Positions 1 through 13,215 are shown, counted from the stretch's first letter. The stretch: 64,000 bases of DNA from Paragonimus skrjabini miyazakii (GCA_014338405.1 JTDE01022256.1:41280-105279), one strand, 5' to 3'. Notes: generated by a model not told the origin, from the letters alone. Numbers and translations: made by a program.

Positions 1-844
1 TTTTCCTTTTCTTTACTTACTCTTGTTCTAATCAAGCTGTGCTGTCCGTCCCGAGGCTAAAATTACAACTCGATCCGCGCCTCGTTAGTTTGACGTGTTT
101 CTATGTACCCTCCATTTCTGCAGGGTCTACACCAATACACAGGGATGAAGACGCTGGGTCTTGGTTGACATTTTTGTTCGGTTTTCGAAAGTGACAACTG
201 TCTGGGTAGTTTTCTGTTGAACTAATTCCAACTACCAGTATTAACAAAGTACTAGAGGGAATGTTAAATCGCTCCTGTCGATTTAGGGCAATTCACTCAT
301 TAACGCGTATCCGACAATTTCAATAACCCGTATTCAGGCGGTCGCGTTAACGGGACTATCTTCCAAGTCCAAAAAACGTCAGAAAAGAGGATCGAAAGAA
401 TAGAATTTATACGGTGCTGTTTAGTTAAATTACAATAAAGGTGTAATCTCACTTTGAATGTCAATTAACCGGATACACAAATTATCCGGCAAAGACGTTC
501 AAAACACGAGTTCATAAATAACTACCAGTCAACGGGAAATGAGCTCAATAAAACAATCGGCTGCAGATGAGGTTGAGAACTTGTCATACTATACCAAGTT
601 GGAAGTTTTAACAGATAAACAATGATAGTTATCAAAAGGAAGAAAGCAAACATTGTATGTGCAGTTAGGGTACAAAATTCGTCATAAACGTTTACTGCAC
701 ACAGCAAAGACAAATAAGGTCAAATTAGGGATTGGCTTTCTACAAACAAACCAAGCATATCTTAACGTATTCATCATTCTGCATCATACCAAACAAAAGA
801 CGACCAACGTATCAGACGAACTTCATCAGCTACATCAGGGAATG
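1..844. other. non-coding stretch, nothing recognised
   Basis: No open frame here is longer than chance would give, and no splice-bounded exon, RNA gene or repeat was recognised. The last hundred bases may be badly decayed upstream sequence of the Penelope-like remnant that follows, but no GIY-YIG motif could be read in it. Confidence 0.5.
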
Positions 845-1285
845 TGAACGCCATCAAGCTCAAATGCCGACAAACTCGAATGAAACAATTTGAACTGATC
901 GGGCTGATGACTACAACGGGACGATGGATAATCGATAGGATTTCACTTCCAGAAACGATAAAGTGATCCATTTGGTCAGAAGACAACGATCAACCAATTA
1001 GCTTCGTGGTCATAATTCGAAACTAACAGCCGATCAGATTCCAGGTTAAAGGCTGAAAAGCTGTGGGAACTAAACAGTCGGGCGTTAAGTAAAAGTCAAT
1101 GGTAACTCAGGTCATAGGTCACTTACAACAGAAAGTCAATTCACTGTTGGATATAAGAACAGGCATCCACCACAATTCACTAATCTCTATGTTTTAAACT
1201 ACACGCTGATGATGTCACCTCGTTTGGCGATGAACCGTGTGCAACCTTAATGATAAACTTGACGAACATCCCAGTACTGGTCTTT
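845..1285 (+). mobile_element. Penelope-like element, 3' end remnant
   Basis: This is only the 3' non-coding end of a Penelope-like element. It matches, read on the plus strand, the 3' part of the larger copy at 53473-55922 (read there on the minus strand). Shared landmarks in the same order are a block ending in CAAATGCCG, a GATGACTACAACGGGACGA-like block, the phrase GGTAACTCAGGTCA, then the end block CTGATGATGTCACCTCGTTT followed by a GCAACCTTAATG-like stretch and CGAACATCCCAGTAC. The reverse transcriptase and endonuclease are absent, so it is either 5'-truncated or eroded beyond recognition. The upstream border is uncertain. It cannot move on its own. Confidence 0.7.
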
Positions 1286-4200
1286 AGAAGCCTGCTGAAT
1301 TTACCCTCAATGAGCTCTAACGGTTATGAGGATCGTTTACATAACATAAGTGTAAAGCAGTTAGGCAAGTCCCTGCTACGTCCGCATGAGGAGAAAGGAA
1401 GAACAAACGATGATACCAGCATTCAATCGCTAGCCGAGGCTCTCTTCAATTGTTGCAACATATGATTAGCTAACTGCTCGGACTCATGTTCTCTGTTTTG
1501 AATGGCTGAACTCTTTTCAATTCTCTACATAGCTGGCAGTGCGGCTACATTTAAAGGAAGAACTATAGTAAGAAATGTAAAATGGTTGATTTCTCTCAAA
1601 AGGTTGAATAAAACAGTTAAGAACTAAGCAAAAGCAGCTTTCGAGTTTTCGTAGTGTATTCTCTTTGACAGTGAACAAGAGCCAACTGCATGTATAAAAC
1701 TATTCAGATGGGTTGAACAGAAGAATGAATGTAATCGTAGAAATTAAAAGGAATATGTGCCAGGCTGCTAGGTCCATGGAAGTCAAAGCGTACACGTAAT
1801 TGTATCTGTACATAAAATGCTGGATAAGGTCGATCAATCGTGATGTTCTCAAAGAACCGCAAGATGTGCTAATTAGCGTGAGTTTAATCCGAAAAATTGC
1901 GGTATATACGCTCGAGGTTTATATGAACCCGTGGCGAGCAAAGTAGGCTGTACGACCACCTTTTAAGTTCGTTTAATCAAAAGTTTCTTGCAACCAATAT
2001 TTCAAAAAATTATCAGTTCTGCAGACGTAAACGTCGCTTCAGTCACAAAAGATTGATTAGTAGAGTGAATCAGTAACAGTACATCGTTTTCCCTTGTTTT
2101 GTAGTAACAGTACCTTGCGTGTTCGGTAAAGAACTAAGAGCCGAGCTACCTTATAGACTGAGTCGGAGCGTTTTTCAGTTCGAAGTAAAGAACTGTCACT
2201 ACTGAATGGGAGTTCTTACAACTTGTCTATTTGTTTGTCCAGAAGACATCTTACGAAAGCAAATTTAACCTTCCAATTGAATAGCACTAAAGCCAGCATA
2301 AATCAATCCGAAGAAACGTTTACATCAAGGCCGTTGGTGTCAAACAGATTGCATTTGGCTTCTCTCGTCTTGTTCAGTGAGACGTGCGTAAATCATTTCT
2401 GAATGTCCAATGAACATGACTTTATCTGTTAGGTTGATGTGGTTAAAATCTTCAGTCAAATTGAACGAGTTTTTGAGAGTATGTCCCAAACTATCTACTT
2501 AACGACCTCACGATGTGCATCCACTACTGAACCAGTTTGTGCTGTGTGGTAATAAACACAGATAAATGGACTTGAGTGGTGCTTCGAGTTCGTGAATGTT
2601 AGGTAAACTATACAGCTGTACGATGATAAAATACCGCGTTTCAGTAATCCAAAATTGATGGGGTCGAAGTGGCGAACCCCTTGAGGTCGTCACTTACTGA
2701 TTCTTTTAATCGTACTGTTGACTACAAGACTATTACTGTCTATTGTAATGAAAAAATGTCCATGCGTGCGAAGGTTTGCTTTGTACAATGTTAAGCACTA
2801 ACTAAATAGTTCCTGCTATACGGTAGGTTAACACCTTGTAATTTAATTACTCACAATCTAGATAGTATATGATCAATTCCATTATAGTCATCACGACGTC
2901 CTTTGCTATTTTTTGTGGTATCGAACTGGCTGTATTCCATGCTACCATCTATCGGTATCTGCTTTCTCATTACAAAGAGAAATGTCAATAGCAGTCTTAT
3001 CCATCTTGATTAGCGATGAAAGTGTCGACCAGATAACGGTGAACAGTCGCATTCTGGAAACGCTAGATTGCTTGATTCGGCTTTCGACAACTAGAATTTC
3101 TAAATGAAAATCGAATGAATTAGGTGGACGTGTTCATAAAAACAGGTCCATACAGAGGATGGTTGGGATCAAACGGCTAGGATGTCGACCCTTGACACTC
3201 ACCAAAGTGCTGCATGACGATAACTCTTAGCAAATGCTTGCTAAGGATGTCGCTGCTTTTCCATTAATATTTCAGTGATAAAACCATTGGATTGAAATCG
3301 TCGGACAACAAATCGAAGAAAAAAACAGAACAGCATCAAACCTTACGAGGGAGTGCACAGGATTTATGAATCACGAAACTCATGAATTAGGTAGAGAGAA
3401 CAGGATGATGGACACGTTTTAGTAGACTTATCAATAAATCAGTAGTATTGTTGTATAACAGACAGCCTCGTTTGTGAGTAGTATACTACTAACAGACGAG
3501 GTTGCATACATTCAGGAACCAGAGGGTAAGCCTCAACGCCAGAAAGATGACGGACCAGAAGTGACTATCAGAGTAGTGTACGCAGTATGAGGGAAGTGCT
3601 ACCAGGGCGAACGACTACATACTGCTACCCAATATGTGTGAATGCATGTCAGCCGCGCAAGTGAGTGTAAGTTTTCGGCCTTGCGCCTAGGTCACCGAAT
3701 GGACCAATCCGAGGCGAGCGTAACTTCTCGGATGTTCGAGAATTCTGGGGGGCGTTCACATTCCCAGAAAATGAAGAAATCCATTTTCCTTGCAAACAGT
3801 GCGAAGTTTTGGGAAAAAGTGCCTTTTCCCAACATACTTCATGCGATGCTGCACTCCGATGTTTATTCTTGTATTTTCTCTGCGGCTACTTCAGTGTCAA
3901 AATCTATACTCTGGCCCCCACTACTGAATAACAGTGTTGTGAGTAGTATCGTACGATCGTTTCTCCTCACTACACTAGATCTCTTCGGGCTGAAGTAACA
4001 AAAATCTTTAAACCTGTTGGGCAGTGGTTTGGTTATTGCTGAGCAGTGGGAAAATGCTGGTTAAGACATGTTGACCGTCACTCATATTAAGTTGTAATTC
4101 ATGTCGATTATTATCCTTAAGTGGGAAGAATAACGTACTGTGTTGAGATGTTAAACAAAGTCTTTCATCTCAAGATAATGTCAATTCTAATATGTGGTGA

Positions 4201-4296
4201 AAGAGTTTGGTCGTTTCCTGTTGAACGTCATTAACATTTGATTACAACTTTCGCATTGAAACAGCCCTCCTGTTTGTGAAAGGAGCGAAAGTAGTT
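1286..4296. other. non-coding stretch, no supported gene
   Basis: The two longest open frames, 1250-1465 (71 codons) and 3642-3998 (118 codons) on the plus strand, have no recognised domain, no good splice borders and lengths expected by chance in this much sequence. Nothing else was recognised. Confidence 0.5.
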
Positions 4297-4475
4297 GACC
4301 TTTTCTGCTACCTTGGCGTGGTCGTCAGGCTTGTGCGCTGCTTTGATCCGGAGGGCTGTGCTGACTGCGACCACGGTCGTTGCAGGTTCAACCATATCAG
4401 ATTGGCCAAAGAGGAGCAGCCAGACAAAAAGCAGATGCCTCCGTTGTGAGGTGTTCGTTGTGTATGGTGTCAGTG
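4297..4475 (+). repeat. dispersed repeat, copy A
   Basis: About 180 bp that matches the reverse complement of 20033-20209. Both copies begin with a TTTTCTGCTACCTTG block, continue through GATCCGG and a GGTGCAACC/GGTTCAACC block, and share the run GCAGNCAGACNAAAAGCA. Both end near a GTCAGT or GTCAGTAGTGCAG block. There is no coding potential shared by the two copies. It may be the untranslated end of a retroelement or a SINE; the sequence does not decide. Confidence 0.65.
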
Positions 4476-4734
4476 TGTTGTGTTTCGATTGAGTTTGCTA
4501 TTTTTTCTCTCCCTGATCTGATTCCCTGAATGCATGATTGGTTTGTCTGTGCAGTATTATCTCTATGTGAATGTACCGAACGTCATGGGTTGTGACTGTC
4601 GAGCCTGTCCTGGATGGTTGATGCTGCTGCGTGTGTGCGCGTGTGTCACCTGCTGCCTCGCAGTACAGGCTTTTGAGCCAGAGACTGGTTGAGGGCCCTA
4701 ATCGCTCTCCTGTCTAGGTCTGGGCATCCTGGCN

Positions 4735-4833
4735 NNNNNNNNNNNNNNNNNNNNNNNNNNNNNNNNNNNNNNNNNNNNNNNNNNNNNNNNNNNNNNNNNN
4801 NNNNNNNNNNNNNNNNNNNNNNNNNNNNNNNNN
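4735..4833. other. assembly gap (run of N)
   Basis: About 100 consecutive N, a scaffold gap of unknown true length. It removes the 5' half, including most of the endonuclease domain, of the LINE that resumes immediately after it. Open frames that appear to cross it are artefacts. Confidence 0.98.
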
Positions 4834-6403
4834 GTGATTGTGCGACAGCGCGACATTCGTGAGGTGCGTATCACGCGAGTGGTGCGCGGCGCTGAATGTA
4901 GCACCGATCATAGACTGGTCAGAATTAAGTTATTCATCCATTTACGCAAGTCTGTCTATTGTAGATCTTCCGAACAACAGCAGAAGTTGGATATCAAACG
5001 ACTGGAGAACCGCGAGACGAAGACTGCTTTTCAATGTGTAGTTGCCGCCAGTCTGCACGGCGTTCCTGTATCCACTACCCCTGAGGGTATGTGGCAGTTT
5101 ATCAAGGAACGGATCACGACAGCAGCCACCGAGACGATTGGTGTCAAACGCCAGAAACGTCCGGACTGGTTCGACGACAACAATACAGTTATCGCCGAAC
5201 TGGTACGAGATAAGAATACCGCGTTTGCTGCCTCCACGGTGGACCCAGATAATGAAGCGAAGAAGGACACGTTATGGAGCGTCCGCCGTCAACTGGCCGA
5301 GCGTGTTCGCGGAATCAAGGACAACTAGTGGATAAAGCATGGTGAGCGGATGCAGGGCTTCGCAGATCGTCGACTGCATAAGGAGTTCTACGACCCGCTC
5401 AAAGCGATGTTCGGCCCATCTATCCAGTCTACTAAAGCACTGGTAGACATGGACACCGGCTATTCGTACACCCAGCCAGAGGACATCATGAAAGTTTGGC
5501 GCAAACACTTTGGTAGCCTACTAAATCGTCCTGCTACCATTGATTGGGTGACCGTGAATAGCCCGCCGCAACAGGCCATCAAGCCTTCACTTGCTCTCGC
5601 TTCTGATTTACTAGAATTGCAGAGAGCGATTAATCAAATACGCAACGGAAAGGCTGCAGGTGAAGATGGATTGCCAGGCGAATTCCTGAGGAACGGCGAA
5701 CCGGCGATGGAACGTGCACTACTACAGCTGGTTCACTCCATTTGGGAGCTCGAGGTGATGCCACAAGATTTCCAGGATGTTGTGATAGTACTTTTGTTTA
5801 GAGGTAAGCGTAACAAACAATGCCCCGACAGCTATCGGAGCATCAGTCTGCTGAGCTGCGCAGGCAAGGTACTTGCCAGAATCCTTCTGAACCACATGAA
5901 TACGGAAGTCATAGAGGCCAATGTTTCTGAGGAGCTTGGCGGATCTCGGGCTGAACGGGATGGAAGCTCTGCTAATATTGAATCAGCTTCGTTGGCTGGG
6001 TTACGTCCGTCGAATGGGCGATGACCGCATCCTGAAACAGGTGCTGTATGGACAACTGCGATCAGGTAAGCGAAGTCCTGATGGTCAAAAGTGGAGATAC
6101 CAGGATGCTGTGCAGGTAAGTCTTTCACGTTGTAAAATTGCTTTGAGATATTGGGAAGACTTAGCGTTGAACCGGACGGCCTGGAGGGATACGATTCGGA
6201 CGAGCGTCCGCGAGTTCAACGAGCAGTTATTGCGCGGCCGAGAACGAAAGCGCACGGTACGCAGAGGAACCATCGGTGTCATAGGTCGTGGTGACATGAC
6301 TATATGGCGTTGCGATGTGTGCGTTCGCGAATGCGCTGGCCGTTTAGGATTATTAGGCCACAAGCGCACTCATAGTGAACCGTCGACGAAGAGAGTACGC
6401 TAG
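4834..6403 (+). pseudogene. LINE (non-LTR retrotransposon) APE/RT ORF, broken, with C-terminal zinc finger
   Basis: The first readable residues are the very end of an APE-type endonuclease (STDHRLVR). They are followed by the linker before the reverse transcriptase (RPDWFDD, then the KAAGEDGLPGEF and YRSISLLSCAGKVLARILLN motifs). The reading frame has an in-frame TAG at 5326-5328. Near 5930-5985 the frame changes, and the sequence jumps from the fingers of the RT (SEELGGSR) straight to the C-terminal domain (QLRWLGYVRRMGDDR). All catalytic palm motifs, including the YADD-type box, are therefore missing. The C-terminus reads through GKRSPDGQKWRYQDAV to a C2H2 finger at 6311-6373 (Cys-x2-Cys-x12-His-x3-His) and a TAG stop at 6401. 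Family context: APE-RT non-LTR elements with a terminal C2H2 finger are common in invertebrates. The clade was not assigned. Incapable of reverse transcription as it stands. Confidence 0.93.
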
Positions 6404-9400
6404 GCCCAGGTCGGTCAAACGGTATATCCATTCTATTTTTATTAATGATTGCATCGACCAAGACCATGTTTGTTCGGCAACTAATCCGCTTCTCTTTTCA
6501 GAAACTTGGATGTCTGTGGTCTTCTGCTTATTCTTTTCATGAGCTTTGTTGGTGTATTGAATGATGAATCCTTTGCCTGTTCTTTTCGTGGTCCAATCTG
6601 AATTTTCTTTCCCGCCCTTGTCCTTTCTGGAATGCATTAACGCACATCGGTACACCGAAATGCTTCTTGTATTACATTTTATATCTTTTTTCTCAGTATA
6701 GGTCTTGTCCTTGAAGTTTCTCTGTTTATTTCCCGAGATAAGGGTTTCCTTTTCCTGCTAGCCATGCAATTGGCTAACCGGCATTGGCCAGCTGGACACA
6801 AAGGCCTCACTCACACACCTACTGGTCTTATTCCTTCGAGTTTACACCGGATACGTGGTGTGTGAGTGGAACCGCAAGTGGTGCAGCGCAAGCCACTTGG
6901 GGTGATGGCTTAAAGCGCAGGCGTCCTTTGGCTTCGGTCACTGTGACAGGCTAATCCGTTTCGGATGCCACCAACCATGTTTTAACAACTTGTACGGGAG
7001 TTCGTGTAATAAACTACTTAGCAGACCAAACGTGTTTTGCGGTCACAGTATTACAGAAGGCAGAAACGTGGTGCTAAGAGTTCTAATCAGTCGAAATCTT
7101 GTCACGAAAATTTTACAAAATGGGCAAATGGAATGAAGAAGTGAAAACTACTGTGTTGACAGAAAATGTGTGGTGCTTGTTTAAAAAATGAATACACCTA
7201 ATGGTTCATGGCTGGCTTTCCTTAACTTTCCTTGAACCTACAAAATGTGTAAATTGCACGGGAGCATTTACCCGCAAAGTTCTGCGCTTTTAAAACTGTT
7301 GCTACCTGCACACTGTATAGGCATCAGAATGTGTTACTTGTAAAGCACTGTATTAGAAATTTTCCTTACGTAATATTGTACCTTTGCGTTCCTGTCACAC
7401 AACTCCGTGGAAACATACCTGATCACGTTTTCCATTGAAACAACACTACTTTCTAATCGAAATCTATGACAACCCTGCTGGAACATAGTGAAGAATTATT
7501 CCAGTAGAAACTCTGTCAGCTGATTCACGAAGTCTTACAGGGAATTCAGGAATTCCACACTTGAACTCAGTTACCCACCTAACTTACCGTGTCATATTGT
7601 AGCGAAAACTCGTTCAATGAAGGAATATCTTCAATCTCCAATTCGCGCATTTCCACTCCACTCATACGCTCGCGGTTCACAGTACAACGAGGTTTCCACT
7701 TAAAGTTTGTGTGCACTTCTGTCTGGTTATGTTCGTCTGGCTGACGCTTCCTACCGTGGATTGTTACGTGCCATTTCTCACTCGTTCTTTGAGTGATGAG
7801 TCGATCGGTCGGTCGTGTTTTTCACAAACCAGCCGCTATGGGCTTTGACCATAACTCGCTCCGAGATATTCCACCACGTGTTGGAATAATCGCGTCTCTG
7901 ACTTGGTCAGCCGTTACAATGTAGATTCCATCAGATGATCTCGAAGATTGACTGCCCAAGCAGGATTTCTCAAGTCGTTCACGCTAGAATTCACCAACGC
8001 CACCGATGTGCACCGGCCAGGTTTTGTAGCCCAGCTTGTACAGCAGTCTGGGCATATTGTTTCTCTCGTTGGTTCGCATCCATCCGAGATCCAGATGTTT
8101 TTAATTGGGTCCCCTTTAACTCATGGAATCTGTCGAGCAGCTTAACAGTAATACCATCCCAATAAGGCCATTGAGGCCTAAGTGTTTCCCCCATACTCAC
8201 GATTATTATAGCTTCTTGGATGAATCCTCCAACGTCCTGACATTTATACCCGTTCTAGCATTTGGACAAGTGGTCAGCTACAGTTATCGGTATAAAATAT
8301 ATTGTCATGAGCCCATTCATACATAATGTCACCACTCATTAATCTGGACGCAAAGTCGGTTTACTTCCATCGCCCGAGATCAGCTGTCTGCGTAAGTTTC
8401 GACAGGAGAGAAATGTGAACTCTTAAGCCTGGAAGAAATGCTTTCGTGAGTGAAACAGTCGGCTACTTGACCTGATAACGATCGGTCTGCTGTTATCAAC
8501 CCAAACTCGACTTACATGTCTAATTCATGACTGCACAGAAAAAGCTGTAACACGAACGTGGTGGTGGTTGATTTTTTAGTCCTGTCTTAGAACCAAATTG
8601 AATGGTGATTCTCAATCCACTTAATGCTAGAAAGAAACTTCCGTTCATCTCACCCTAATTCTAAGGGAACAGCCACTGAACTGGAGAGCAGATATTTACA
8701 TCGGTTACTGAAACAAGTTTCAAACTGCTTCATTGGAAGATTGGTTCGGATTGGTCCAGATCCATACTCAGAATTATACTCAAGTACATGCTACCTGCAG
8801 GCGGTAAATGAATGTTTGTGCATTCTCTCTAGATCCTTAGCTGCTGTGGTGATGATGTTTTGTGCGTTAAGTCCGTTCGGATAGCCAAGTTCTTATAGTG
8901 CAGCAGTAAGGAAGTTACTGGACACTGCCGTGGACATGGCTTCACAACAAACTTTTCTGTCTCAACTCTCTGAGGAACAGGACTAAGTCCTGCTCCTATT
9001 TCAGTGGAAAAAATCCATGGAAGTAAGTAAACTGGTTTAAACGCATTTCTTTGCAACACATATATCGATTTAATGGCACATTAATGTGTCATTACGTAGG
9101 ATATTTCAGGACAGTGGAAGAGATCATTCACCGTCGAACTGAATGAAAGATTGCATTTGCTTGAATGTCTTGATGATAAGCTTTAACTCTATATCGACGG
9201 GGTAAACAACGATTAATACTGTTCACACACCTGCGGTTGGCAAGGAATGCTTGAACTCACTTGTTCACTTTTCCCAAAGGAATATAGACCGGAGGAGGAC
9301 ACAGAGGGGGGAGTCCACTGTCGCATCGCCAGGGCATCAATATAAGTCCTCGATGAAGTTAAGCTGTAAGTTGAGCAGGTAGTTCCTAGATTATGGTCCA

Positions 9401-10626
9401 ATGTCTCACCTTTATATCTGACTGACCAGTGCAATCTGGCAGCGAGTCATCGACAAACAAGGGAGACAATAAACGCTCACACGCGACGGTTTGCATTTCG
9501 AGATCTCTCAGAGTTTCAACATGCTCAAAGTTATCACAGAGACTAGTGTAGTGAGAATGTACGATCACAATGCACTGCTAGTTATTATGCAGACGGAGAC
9601 ATGTGTTTGTGTTTCGAAATAACCGGCGGAAAACACTACGAAAAAGGCTGGAGTGCAATTGCGCAGAAAATGATGTTCCCCAAACATGAACTTGCCATTA
9701 ACAACCGTGGCGTTCCGAGTGTATTAATGCGTGCAAATGAGTGTTTGTGTTCGAAGTGCTATTGAAGAATATACTACTTGTATCGAGTTTCTGAGCAAAC
9801 ATTCCTCGTGTCACTCACATTCTTAGCTCGCAGCACTAGTGGGGACAGGAAATTTAACAAATCGGCTCGAAGTGATCAGGTAACCACTACATGGTTTTGT
9901 TATTAGGGGAATCCCGCAGGTCTAAAATCAATCGGAAGACCGCACGAACAAGAAAGATTAGAACCTCTCACCTTTAGTCCACCAAGTCCAGTCCCGGTTT
10001 TGATTTCCTTTAACGCATTCACCAACCTTGTTTGAAGTTTGTTCTGCTCTTCTTGCTGATGCATCCTGTTTTCCAGCATTTTTGAAGGAGACCTACCTTA
10101 TGTTGAGGTCACAATCCGTTTGTTTGTATGGTTAGAGTGAGGCGGCTAGCCGATTACTGTTCGATCGTTAAACAGTCTTGCTTCTTTTTCCGAGCATCGT
10201 TCAAACTGTCGTGCTATCTCTTTTGAATTATATCACTTCCGATTGTTTGCCTGTTGATGCATACTAATTTCGAAGTGAGTGATGCCTGCGTACCGGATGG
10301 CATGTTTGCATTTATCTGCTCAGCAGGTCATATTCGGCTGTCGGTTCCCGAAGCCAAGCAACCGTGCATTCGGGTCATGCAACAGCCAACTAACACCGAC
10401 CTAGATCTTAACCAGTACCGCAGTCCACACCTCTCCATTTCGACCGCTCAGCGCCCAGCCAGTTCACTGCGTCCCACCATTTAGCCTGTAACGGTTCAGT
10501 ACACTTCGGCAAACCGGATGGCTCAATTCTAGCTATCCAATTGCCCCAGATCTGGTCAGGAGACCACACGTTAGCTGTCTCGCTCAAACACGTACCCCTG
10601 ACCTATTCTCGAAGTTACAGACATAC
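6404..10626. other. non-coding stretch with a small palindrome
   Basis: The first few hundred bases are probably LINE 3' non-coding sequence. No supported gene follows. The frames around 7935-8200 overlap on both strands without a recognised domain. A perfect 12-bp inverted repeat is listed separately at 6808-6868. Confidence 0.45.
6808..6868. repeat. 12-bp perfect inverted repeat
   Basis: CACTCACACACC at 6808-6819 is repeated as its exact reverse complement at 6857-6868, with 37 bases between. It could form a stem-loop. No function is visible. Confidence 0.7.
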
Positions 10627-10655
10627 ATCACGCGCTCCACAGGCGAGCGCGTGAT
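10627..10655. repeat. GC-rich 11-bp perfect hairpin
   Basis: ATCACGCGCTC at 10627-10637 pairs exactly with GAGCGCGTGAT at 10645-10655 across a 7-base loop. It is much richer in GC than the surroundings. No run of T follows it, so it is not a transcription terminator. Confidence 0.75.
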
Positions 10656-11708
10656 TCGACAGTCCTGGTCTACTCTGCATGCACAGGCTCCACTAGGTGT
10701 TTTCGTCTTCATTCACCCGACAGACAGTGTCCTTTTGCTTCAACGAGTACCAAGACTACATGCCATACACACACATGCGCATCGACTGAACCAACTCCAT
10801 GCAAATCCACTTACAAGCACGTGACGCGCACATACGAAGGCGACTGAATTCGCAGATACACAAAATAACTTCCGATGCCACGTCTCGGCCCGTGAACAAG
10901 TCATTAACGCACGAAAACAACGGATACGAAGCCAACGGACTCGAGGACGTGAGCTACATCACAACTGTACAGCTTCACATCGTATCCACGTCATGCTGTC
11001 CCTGCAACACTGCCACCACACAGCGTACATCTGGATATTGTTATCCACACTTCTGTCAACCTGGACATTATTTCGTATTGTACGTGAGTCTCCTGGCTTG
11101 TCTATTTCTAATCATTTTCCTGTTCATGTCTGATCGTATTATACACCTTATTATTCAACTGTATACCCTTCTTTTATTACAAGTAGTTGGTGTTGGGCTG
11201 TGGTCATTTACACATAGCCCATCCCACCTCATTTAGTAAGGTTGGTGCACCCGACGTGATCTTTCATTCATTTGTTTTGTAACACAACAAATCACTTTTG
11301 AACTTTACTCCAACGTACGCGCATTTCACATATTAGATTCGTTTTTGCTTTTTACTTACTTTGATTTCGAACATTCCAATTCATACAGACATCCCATAAG
11401 CCAAAGTGACAGTTTGCCTAGGGAGCGAGAGGGCAGATTGTCAGCTTTGTCCCATGGCACGGAGCGGCTATATGTGAGCGTATCAGGTGCACTTCGGTCA
11501 GTCAAGTAAGTGTACAAAATAAGCGCATTGAGTACCCGTCCGCCATTCTGGCGAATGCTACTGCTGCTGATGATCGATTCGCATACTGTACTTTCCGGTG
11601 TTCTTGGTTGGTGGAGATGCTCTTAAAAATGGCGTGGTTCTCCGAAGTCGTCGCAGTATGCACTCTCAGATGTGGGATTCAACGTGAAACGATTAGGTAT
11701 AACTTCAA

Positions 11709-11741
<33 letters not shown>

Positions 11742-13215
11742 ATGGTATAACTAAGGTCGTCATTGCAGAAAACAGCCCATAGTTCACTTGTGTGAAATTT
11801 AAAGCGTCCACTGAAAGTAAAGGTTCGAGTACTGTTCAGGCAGCCCTTACTACAATCAGTCGAACGGTAGACAGGAAACGACGGTCAAAATGACGATGTG
11901 ACTATTACAACTTGCATTGTTATATAGAAGTAATCCGTGTTTGAGGTCAACAGGGCAACGGAATAATCATAATGAGCATATACTCCAAGACCAAGCTCAG
12001 CGAATGTTGTGTAGAAGAACATGTATGCGTCTACAGATATTAGGAAACTTCATGGAACCATAAACGTTAAACGAAGCCGAAAGCCTTATTGACGATGGGT
12101 AAAAATTCGGGGGAAATAACACAACAGCGAAGCCCGATATGGATATAGTGCACTCCAGACAACCGACGGCAATGGACCGAAAGGAGGAAGACACGTGAGT
12201 GAAGCTACCGGTCGTATAGTGTAGAAGCCGGCAAAAATAAAGAGAAAATTATCAAACAAATCTGGGAAGTCGTGCGCTGTCAGAAATAGGAAGAATCACA
12301 AACCATAGAATGCTATCAATGACCAAGACACACGTGAGGATGTGAGGGTATTCGACTGGGCAACCGCACCGTTGTGAAGTCAACAGGTGATTTGTGGAAA
12401 ACTAAATCCAGTCAAAGCTTGCCATTCGACCAAATCAGTACGTCAGCAATTATCCTAATAAACATCTGGGAGAGGAGATGTTTAACTGTGTCAAGCGGTG
12501 ACACAAAAGACGACAAACGGAAGCAAACAGACCATTGGGAAAGTTCATTGGATATGTTCGTTTTACAATTATTTCTTGTTTGTCTAACGATCCACGGTGT
12601 CCTCAGAAAATGTGAGGTGGCTCTGTGCTACTGGTGTTGTTTTATTGCTTTCACTTCAAGAACATATTTAACGCGAAATGACCACGTGAAGTGGCAAACG
12701 TGCCATAGCTTAATAAACGATTGGCTTGCATCGAAGTAAGGAAATGTAGTTTAATGATCCTGACAATAGCTCGTATCTTAGTGTGTGTATTGTCTGCGTG
12801 TTAATTTTAAGTGAGGCGATCCAAGCTGGGTGCGACTCCATTCAAGTGTGCGACGCCTTGCGCACGATTAGTTGTATGCTTTTCCGAATAACGTTTTATT
12901 TCTCCGTCTCACTGGTCACTGTTATATGTGATGTTATTAGAATCGATTATCTGAAACAAGTAAAACCATAGGTTTATGATGGTTTCCGTTGAGAGCGCGT
13001 GCGAAGGCTAGAAACAAACACACTTAAAGGGAAAAGATGTTACACTGGTTCATCTGTCACTACAGGCCCGTTGAGATAGGGTCTCGCTCGTTACCCGGAT
13101 TAACATCTGAGTACAGACTGTGTGAAACCATAAATGGTTTTACTCAGGGAGAATAAGCGAAAAGTATGTTTAATTAGGTATTTCCGATGAATATGGGGGA
13201 ATTGTGATCGATTTT
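10656..13215. other. non-coding stretch, possible repeat, AT microsatellite
   Basis: An open frame at 10799-11236 (145 codons, plus) ends in a hydrophobic, Leu/Ile-rich tail, but it has no recognised domain and its length is near the chance limit for this window. The block 10200-11330 may be an old retroelement terminus; this is only an impression. Nothing else was recognised apart from the microsatellite listed separately. Confidence 0.4.
11709..11744. repeat. (AT)n microsatellite
   Basis: Alternating A and T for about 36 bases, interrupted once by TT near the middle, which splits it into two perfect blocks. Confidence 0.95.

Noticed and set aside
4698..4911. Open frames crossing the N run
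   Set aside because: The gap translates as X and merely joins unrelated sequence on both sides.
5326..5328. Programmed stop-codon read-through in the LINE
   Set aside because: The same ORF has a second lesion and lacks its catalytic core, so the TAG is more simply a disabling mutation.
10799..11236. 145-codon frame with a hydrophobic tail as a membrane-protein gene
   Set aside because: Length is close to what chance yields in 64 kb, the first part is of low-quality composition, and there is no domain or splice support.
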